Of a stretch of 64,000 nt of DNA, positions 57,621 to 64,000 are shown piece by piece. The stretch lies in the NCBI GenBank assembly GCA_963813375.1, contig CAWEYT010000015.1:308924-372923 (forward strand). Direction: 5' to 3'. The stretch comes from DASTFY01 sp963813375. GTDB lineage: Bacteria; Actinomycetota; Acidimicrobiia; Acidimicrobiales; Ilumatobacteraceae. The translations under genes and the position numbers were made by a program. Positions within the stretch are counted from its first letter, which is position 1; each line of letters starts with the position of its first letter. The notes beneath the pieces were generated by a model. It was not told where the DNA came from. It did not search any database and worked only from the letters and a program-made list of their open reading frames with translations.

Positions 57621-58760
57621 ATGACGATGGTGCCGGTGGTGTGGGCGGCAGGCTCGGACGCCCACCGGGTCCTGAGCGGCGTGTGGTGCGGGGTGTCGAT
57701 CGAGGCCGACGAGCTGCCCGAGCGCGGGCACGTCCTGCTCGAAGCCTGCCGGGCTGCCGGTGCTCCCGTCCACGATGCCGCCGACCACGGCCTGGACGCC
57801 CTGGCCGCGGTCCACGATGCCCGGTTCCTCGCCGTGATGGAGACGGCGTACGAGCGGTGGGTGGCCGACGGCCACCTGGAGGATCCCGGCTCGCCCTACG
57901 CCATCGCGTACTGGTTCCCGGCGGTGGCCGGCCGCCGCGGCGGCGATCCGGCGCGGCCCGCGGCCACCATCAGGGCCGAGCTGGGGCGCTACGCCATGGA
58001 CACCATGACGCCCATCGGTCAGGGCACCTGGGAGGGAGCGAAGGCGGCCAGCGACGCCGCGGCGACGGCCGCAGACCTCGTGCTGGCGGGGTCGCCGTCC
58101 GCCTACGCCATCTGCCGGCCGCCAGGCCACCACGCCGGCCCCGACTTCTTCGGAGGAAGTTGCTATCTCAACAATGCCGCCGTGGCGGCGGCCCGCCTCG
58201 GCCTCGGGGGAATGGGCCGCGTGGCCGTCGTCGACATCGACGCCCACCACGGCAACGGCACCCAGGCCTGCTTCTGGGACGACCCCTCGGTGTTCTACGC
58301 GTCCGTGCACGTCGATCCGGGCGCAGGATGGTTCCCGCACACGGTCGGCTACGCGGACGAGGTGGACGCCTGCGGCACCACCCGCAACGTGCCGGTCCCG
58401 CCCGGTACCGGTGACGACGGCTGGCTCTCCGCCCTCGATCGCCTGCTGGACGAGGTCGAGCGCTTCGAGCCTCAAGCGGTCGTGGTGTCGCTCGGCGTCG
58501 ATGCCGCCGCGGAGGACCCGAACAGCCCGCTCGAGGTCACCGACGACGGTTTCTCAGCGGCAGGCCGGCGCCTGGCCGGACTCGAGCGGCCGACCGTGCT
58601 GGTGCACGAAGGCGGCTACGTGCTGGACACCCTGGGCCGCCACACGCTCGCCGTGCTCGGCGGCATTCTCATAGGGACGGACGGCGGGCGCGCTCTCGCG
58701 GAGCTGGGTTGCGGAATCCGCAACGGATCTCCGCGAGACCGCGATTGCGGCCGCAAGTGA
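57621..58760 (+). CDS. histone deacetylase-family amidohydrolase
   Basis: 379-residue zinc hydrolase of the HDAC/acetylpolyamine amidohydrolase superfamily. Catalytic and zinc residues are visible in CRPPGHHAGPDFFGG, VVDIDAHHGNGTQACFW, VVSLGVDAAAEDPNSP, and VHEGGYVLDTLG. It probably deacetylates small amines or acyl-lysine. The last ~22 residues (LAELGCGIRNGSPRD and beyond) are encoded by palindrome A copy 2 and are not a normal family ending. Start ATG 57621. Confidence 0.92.
   Translation: MTMVPVVWAAGSDAHRVLSGVWCGVSIEADELPERGHVLLEACRAAGAPVHDAADHGLDALAAVHDARFLAVMETAYERWVADGHLEDPGSPYAIAYWFPAVAGRRGGDPARPAATIRAELGRYAMDTMTPIGQGTWEGAKAASDAAATAADLVLAGSPSAYAICRPPGHHAGPDFFGGSCYLNNAAVAAARLGLGGMGRVAVVDIDAHHGNGTQACFWDDPSVFYASVHVDPGAGWFPHTVGYADEVDACGTTRNVPVPPGTGDDGWLSALDRLLDEVERFEPQAVVVSLGVDAAAEDPNSPLEVTDDGFSAAGRRLAGLERPTVLVHEGGYVLDTLGRHTLAVLGGILIGTDGGRALAELGCGIRNGSPRDRDCGRK
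58694..58738. repeat. nested palindrome A, copy 2, inside the HDAC 3' end
   Basis: Outer arms TCTCGCGGAG (58694-58703)/CTCCGCGAGA (58729-58738), inner stem GTTGCGG (58708-58714)/CCGCAAC (58718-58724). It matches copy 1 (21977-22029) closely, including the GGAAT loop region. A perfect 12-bp palindrome TTGCGGCCGCAA follows at 58745-58756. Confidence 0.88.
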
Positions 58761-58776
58761 GACCTCGGAGGGCGAC

Positions 58777-59425
58777 CTAGAGGCGGGTCGCGGCCAGGCC
58801 CCAGGACAGCTCGCTGAGCTGCTCGACAGCCACGGCGGTGAAGCCGGCGGCGTCGAGGAGGCCGAGCGTCTCGTCGACGAACCACGGGAACTCCTCGGCG
58901 AAGAGATCCTCGGCGTCGGGATGCTGGAGGCGGGCCTTCACGCCGTCGACCGCGGAGCGGCTGGCGGCCATCAGGTCGCCGACAGCCAGGCGACCGCCGG
59001 GCGCCAACCGGGCCGCCGCCCGCTCGATGAGCACCGCCTTCTCGTCGGCCACCAGGTGGTGGATGGCGTACGTGCTGACGATGGCATCGAACGTGGCCGG
59101 CTGGTCGAGGAACTCGAGGAGGTCGGCGCGGCGAAGCTCGACGTCGCCGGAGCTGTGCAGCTTCTCCTGCGGCGAGGCCCAGCATCTCCGCCGACACGTC
59201 CACACCGACCAGCCGCCGGCAGGGCGGCAGCCGCACGGCCAGGTTGGCGGTGCCGATGCCGAGGTCGACCACCTGGTCCTCCAGGCCCACGGCGGCCCGC
59301 TCCACGACCCAATCCAGCGTGGCGTTGTAACCGGCCCGGATCGGGTTCTCCTCGTGGAGGACGTCCTCGTCGTAACCGGGTGCTTCCTCGTCGTGGTTGA
59401 ACGTGTCGGCGTGGATGCTGCGCAC
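58777..59425 (-). CDS. class I SAM-dependent methyltransferase, one apparent +1 frameshift
   Basis: About 215 residues. SAM motif I is QVVDLGIGTANLAVRL, motif II LVGVDVSAEMLGLA, motif III FDAIVSTYAIHHLVADEK and post-motif LAPGGRLAVGDLMA. One extra base near 59168 must be ignored to join MLGLA to QEKLHSSGDVELRRADL. GTG start 59425; short N-terminus FNHDEEAPGYDEDVLHEENP as in YodH/UbiE-like enzymes. Substrate unknown; convergent with the HDAC gene. Confidence 0.87.
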
Positions 59426-59525
59426 GGGCGGCAGGCTATCGACCGGCTGGCGACCGGCCAGGGGGGAATCCGAAGGAGGCGGACGCGATCAGTTCGGCTG
59501 AGCCGCGGCGGTACCGTGCCGGTCC

Positions 59526-61197
59526 ATGAGCTCCGCGAGCGCCGGCGTGCACGGTCGGGCCAACCAGTACGACGTCGTCGTGATCGGCGGCGGCCACAAC
59601 GGCCTCGTGGCGGCCGGGCTGCTGGCCAAGTCCGGGCAGCGGGTCGTGGTGCTGGAGCGCAGGGACACCGTCGGTGGGGCCGCCGTGACGGAGACCCCGT
59701 GGGGGCCCGACTACAAGATGACGGCACTCTCCTACGTCATGAGCCTGATGCCGCCGACCATCCTTCGGGAGCTCGAGCTGGAGCGGCACGGCTACCGGAT
59801 CTACCCGCAGGGGCCCTACTTCGCGCCGTACGCGGACGGCCGTCACCTGCAGCTCCCGGACGATCCGGTGGCCCGCCACAAGGAGATCTCCAAGTTCTCC
59901 TCCCGCGACGCCGACGCCATCGAGGAGTGGGACGCCTGGCTGACCGGCCTGGCCGATCTGCTCGGCCCGATGCTGTCGCAGGTGCCGCCGAAGGTGGGGT
60001 CCAAACGGCCCGGCGACCTGCTCGACCTGTCCCGCCTGGGTTGGCGCTTTCGCGGGGTCGACGTCGGCACGGCGGGCGATCTCACGCGGCTGTTCACGTC
60101 CAGCATCGCGGACCTGCTCGACGACCACTTCGAGAGCCGCGCAGCTCAAGGGCGTCCTCGCCGTCAGCGGCGTCATCGGCACCTGGGCCGGGCCGCGGTC
60201 GCCGGGCACCGCGTACGTGATGGTGCACCACAAGGTGGGGGACGTCGGCGAAGGCGGCCGGCTGGGCGCGTGGGGGTTCCCGGAGGGCGGCATGGGTGCG
60301 GTGACGGCGGCGCTGCAGGCCGCCGCGCTCGGGTTCGGCGCCGAGGTGCGCACGAACGCCGCCGTCGACCGGATCGTGGTCGAGCGCGGTCGGGTGACCG
60401 GCGTGGCCCTCAGCTCGGGGGAGGAGCTGCATGCGCCCGTGGTCATCGCCACCACGCACCCGAAGGTCACGTTCCTCCAGCAGCTCGACCGCGACGAGCT
60501 GCCGGACGACTTCGTGACCGCCATCGAGCGCTGGAGGACCCGCTCGGGCACCGTCAAGGTCAACCTGGCCCTCGACCGCCTGCCCCGCTTCGCCAGCCAT
60601 CCCGAGCCCTCGCCGGACGTGTACGGCGGCACCATCGTCCTCGCGCCCTCGCTCGACTACGTGGAACAGGCGTTCCAGGACGCGGTCGCCGGGCGGGCCG
60701 CCGAGCGTCCGTTCGCCGACATCTGCATCCCCAGCGTGTTCGACCGGACGCTGGCCCCCGAGGGCCACCACGTCATGAGCATGTTCACGCAGTGGGTGCC
60801 GCACGCGTGGACCGACGACCCCCACACCGCCGACCTGGACGCCTACGCCGACCGGGTCATCGCGCAGATGGAGGAGGTGGCGCCGGGCTTCACGGCGTCG
60901 ATCCTCCACCGCCAGGTCATCGGGCCCCACGAGATGGAGCACACCTACGGGCTCGTGGGCGGCAACATCTTCCACGGGGAGCTGTCGACCGGCCAGCTCT
61001 TCCACATGCGGCCGGTGCCGGGCTACGCGGACCACCGGACCCCCATCGCCGGCCTCTACATGGCCGGCTCGGCCACCCACGGGGGCGGCGGGGTGACCGG
61101 CATCCCGGCCCTCAACGCGGTGGCGGCCATCCGGCGCGACCAGCGGCGAGCACGGCTCCTCCACCCCCGCCGGGCCAGGAGCGACGCCCGATCCTGA
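59526..61197 (+). CDS. phytoene desaturase-like FAD oxidoreductase, one apparent +1 frameshift
   Basis: About 556 residues. FAD motif YDVVVIGGGHNGLVAAGLLA followed by VVVLERRDTVGGAAVTE, and a C-terminal GLYMAGSATHGGGGVTGIPA. It belongs to the CrtI/pyridine nucleotide-disulphide oxidoreductase-domain-2 (PYROXD2-like) group. One extra base near 60140 must be ignored to join DDHFES to AQLKGVLAVSGVIG. ATG 59526. No carotenoid genes are nearby, so desaturase activity is not implied. Confidence 0.9.
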
Positions 61198-61237
61198 CGC
61201 GTGAGTCAGGGTGGTGGAACGGATGTGCCATGATGCC

Positions 61238-61258
61238 TGCAGCGAGCAGTCCGCTGCA
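61238..61258. promoter_or_regulatory. inverted repeat upstream of the peptide transporter
   Basis: TGCAGCG (61238-61244) and CGCTGCA (61252-61258), 7-nt spacer, ending 14 bp before the substrate-binding protein ATG and just ahead of its AGGGGGAG ribosome site. Could be an operator; nothing else supports it. Confidence 0.35.
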
Positions 61259-61272
61259 CAAGGGGGAGCACC

Positions 61273-63056
61273 ATGCAGTCACGGAAGCGCCGGTTCGCCC
61301 GATTGGCGGCCGCCGTCGCGGCCACCACGTTCGGCCTCGGGGCGGTCGCTGGCCACCGGCCCGGCGAGCGCCCAAGACACGGTGACCTTCGCCGTCGGCA
61401 CCACGCAGGACATCGACAGCATCAACCCCCTGGTCGGCGCGCTCGTCATCGACTACGAGATCTGGAACCTGCAGTACGCCACGCTCACCGACAAGGCGGC
61501 CGACGACTTCGCCGTCACCCCCGGGCTGGCCGAGTCGTGGGAGATCAGCGACGACGGGCTGACCGTCACCTACACGCTGCGGGAGGGCCTGGAGTGGAGC
61601 GACGGCCAGCCGCTGACCGCCGAGGACATCGCCTACACGATCAACCGCTCCCGCGACGAGGAGTGGATCAACCACATCAGCCACGACCGCCAACCTCGAC
61701 GCCAAGGTCGTCGACGAGCGCACGGTCGAGATCACCACCTCGGTGCCGGATCCCGAAGCTGCCGGTCATGGACGTCTACATCGTCCCCAAGCACATCTAC
61801 GAGCAGTACGACGCCGAGGCGATCTACGAGTACGACGGACAGGACGGCGTGGGGTCGGGCCCGTTCACGGTCACCGAGGTCAGGAAGGGCGAGTTCATCC
61901 GCATGGCCAAGAACCCCAACTGGTGGGGTCAGGAGCCGGCCATGGACGAGGTGATCTTCCGCATCTTTGCCGACACGCCGGCCCAGTACGAGGCGCTGAA
62001 CGCCGGCGAGCTCGACGCCGTCGACGAGATCCCGGCCGCAGATCTTCACCACCTCGACCCCGACGGCGACATCGCGCCCATCGCCGGCAACCAGGGGGAC
62101 TTCAGCGAGCTGGCCATGAACGCCGGCTGCGGGCCGCTCGGCGACGGCCACCCGGCGCTTGAAGGACTCGAAGGTGCGCCAGGCCATCAACTACGCCATC
62201 GACCGCGACCTGCTGGTCGAGAAGGTGCTGAACGGCCTGGGCACGCCGGGTGACGCGCTGCCGGTGTCGGCGGAGCCGTCCTGGTACGACCTCGGCCTGG
62301 GCGAGGGCGAGGGCTTCACCTACGACCCCGAGCGGGCCAAGGCGCTGCTGGACGAGGCCGGCTGGGTGGACAACGGCAGCGGCGTCCGGGAGAAGGACGG
62401 CGAGGAGCTGCGGCTGCGGCTGTTCGACCTGCCCGACCAACGTCGGGACCACCGAGTACATCGTCGGCTGGCTCGACGACATCGGCATCCCGACCGAGGT
62501 GCAGGTCTATCGACGCCACCCAGCTCACGCCGATCATCGGCAAGGGCGAGTTCGACCTGTTCCTGTGGGGCTGGGCGCCCTTCGTCGATCCGGACCCGAT
62601 GCTCTCCTACTTCACCACGCGACCAGATCACGACGGATCCCGAGGTGCCGCTCTACAACGACGCCAACTGGTGCAACGAGGAGTACGACGCGCTCTACGA
62701 GCAGCAGAAGGTCGAACTGGACCCGGCGAAGCGTCGCGAGCTGGTCAAGCAGATGCTGCAGATCTTCTACGACGACGCGCCGTACGCCGTGCTCTACAAG
62801 TACGACACCACGCAGGGCATCCGCCAGGACCGCTGGACCAACTTCGTGCGCCAGCCGGCCGAGACCGGACCGGTGCTGTTCACCAACACCTCTCCGGCCT
62901 ACGTGCAGATGCAACGGGTCGAGGGTGGCGGCGACAGCGGCGGCTCGAACACCGGGCTGATCATCGGCGTGGCCGCGGCCGGTGTCGCCGTGCTGGCCGG
63001 TGTCGGGCCTGTTGGTCCGCTCCCGCCGCCGCGGGGAGGACGACGACAGGGAGTGA
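61273..63056 (+). CDS. peptide/nickel-type ABC transporter substrate-binding protein, about eight +1 frameshifts
   Basis: SBP family 5 protein of about 591 residues, reconstructed over eight single-base insertions (near 61353, 61689, 61756, 62152, 62431, 62510, 62624 and 63008). Removing eight bases makes the length exactly divisible by three. Pieces: Sec signal peptide ending GPASA, FAVGTTQDIDSINPLVGALV, VTYTLREGLEWSDGQPLTAE, PNWWGQEPAMDEVIF, VRQAINYAIDRDLLVEKVL, FDLFLWGWAPFVDPDPMLSY. Unusually it ends in a Gly/Ser linker and a C-terminal membrane anchor (GLIIGVAAAGVAVLAGVGLL then RSRRRGEDDD). It delivers oligopeptides to the permease encoded next. Confidence 0.88.
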
Positions 63057-63093
63057 CGGACCCACCAGCCGGACCCGGGGACGGAGCCGGGAC

Positions 63094-64000
63094 GTGAACG
63101 CCCGCTACCTGGGCCGCCGCCTGCTCGGCGCGTTCGGGATGCTGGCCTTCGTCCTCGTCTTCAACTTCTTCCTGTTCCGCATCGTCGACAGCGACCCCCT
63201 GGCCAAGTACCGGGGGCGGGTGCTGACGGCGGAGAAGCGGGCGGAGATCATCGAGAAGTTCGGACTCGACGGCTCCAAGTGGGAGCAGTTCGTCCGCTAC
63301 GTGCGCCAGACCCTGCGCCTCGACTTCGGCTACTCGACCGACTCCGGCCGCCGGGTGTGGGGCGTGATCCTCGAGCTGCTGCCCAACACGCTGTGGCTGG
63401 TCGGGCTCTCGACCGATCATCACGGTGGCGCTCGGCCTGTGGCTCGGCGCCAAGGCCGGCTGGCGGCGGGGGAGCCGGTTCGACCGGATCAGCACGGGCT
63501 CCTCGATGCTGCTCTACTCCATGCCCGAGTTCTGGCTCGGGATGCTCCTGCTCGTCTTCCTCGGCGCCCGCACCGGGTGGTTCCCGACGGGCGGGGTGCG
63601 GGACGTGGCGGGCGACCCGTCCGGCATCGACGCCCTCCTCGACCGCCTCCACCACCTGTTCCTGCCCACGCTGACCCTGGTCCTGGCCTACCTCGGGTCG
63701 TACTCGCTCATCATGCGTTCGTCGATCGTCGAGACCGTTCGGGAGGACTACCTCACGGTGGCCCGGGCCAAGGGCCTGCGCGATGACGAGGTCATGCGCC
63801 GGCACGCCGTGCCCAACGCGCTGCTGCCGTCGGTGTCCCTGATCGCCATCGGCTTCGGCTTCGTGGTCGGCGGCGCCATCACCATCGAGACCGTGTTCAG
63901 CTACCCGGGGCTCGGGCTGGCGACCTCGGACGCCATCGAGAACAACGACCTGGCCATGCTGCAGGCCCTGTTCTTCCTGTCCAGCGCGGCCCTCATCGTG
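63094..64000 (+). CDS. peptide ABC transporter permease (DppB/OppB-type), 3'-truncated, one apparent +1 frameshift
   Basis: N-terminal ~300 residues of the first permease. Membrane segment RLLGAFGMLAFVLVFNFFLF, ILELLPNTLWLVGLST, then after ignoring one base near 63414 IITVALGLWLGAKAGW, LYSMPEFWLGMLLLVFLG, and the EAA coupling loop DYLTVARAKGLRDDEVMRRH. FSYPGLGLATSDAIENND follows near the edge. GTG 63094 lies 38 bp after the binding-protein stop. The gene runs off the window end. Confidence 0.9.

Noticed and set aside
59526..61197. Carotenoid phytoene desaturase (crtI) call
   Set aside because: No crtB/crtE neighbours, and the C-terminal pattern fits the broader PYROXD2-like group.

Overview
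The window is about 64 kb of very GC-rich DNA with dense, often overlapping genes. A fused 2-oxoglutarate decarboxylase/dehydrogenase (kgd), a NucS mismatch endonuclease, an F420-type luciferase-like oxidoreductase and several apparently leaderless starts point to Actinomycetota. An Acidimicrobiia-like lineage is my best guess, but no rRNA or other placing marker is present. No rRNA, tRNA, CRISPR array, phage module or transposase was recognised, and no gene-free stretch exceeds 300 bases.

Layout. 1-2.9 kb: thiol peroxidase end, NfeD/band-7 pair, diiron ferritin-like protein. 2.9-6.2 kb (-): overlapping patatin-like membrane phospholipase, ComEC-type metallo-beta-lactamase and SLOG-fold protein, which look like one functional unit. 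6.3-9.6 kb (-): AlkA with Ada-like N-terminus, Ogt and an MFS carrier (alkylation repair). 9.8-20.3 kb: acyl-CoA, F420, serine hydrolase, M20, nitronate monooxygenase and geranylgeranyl-reductase genes. 20.3-22 kb: clpP under twin palindromic operators, then folD. 22.1-26.8 kb: an NAD-linked formate dehydrogenase operon whose catalytic gene has an in-frame TGA at the selenocysteine position, followed by a SECIS-like hairpin. The molybdenum subunit is split into two genes around a NuoE-NuoF fusion. 27-31 kb: SDR, MaoC, nucS, UbiB/ABC1. 31.3-36.5 kb: three tandem orphan PEP-utilising mobile-domain proteins. 36.5-48 kb: aldehyde dehydrogenase, enoyl-CoA hydratase, IMPase-like phosphatase, two VapBC-type pairs, an ABC exporter, EttA, a urate-oxidase-type membrane domain, a secreted beta-propeller and a cupredoxin lipoprotein. 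48-56 kb: kgd, ECF sigma factor with putative anti-sigma factor, and a pruA-aminotransferase operon; together these feed glutamate and GABA carbon towards the TCA cycle. 56-64 kb: P1 peptidase, HDAC-like deacetylase, methyltransferase, FAD oxidoreductase and the start of a peptide ABC transporter.

Two things cut across the window. First, intergenic regions carry long palindromes with a second hairpin nested inside; at least two sequence families recur. Second, about 19 genes contain single-base insertions that shift the frame by +1, roughly 30 events in all and eight in one gene. Removing one base per event restores a full-length family member each time, so I treat them as consensus-sequence errors and annotate across them.
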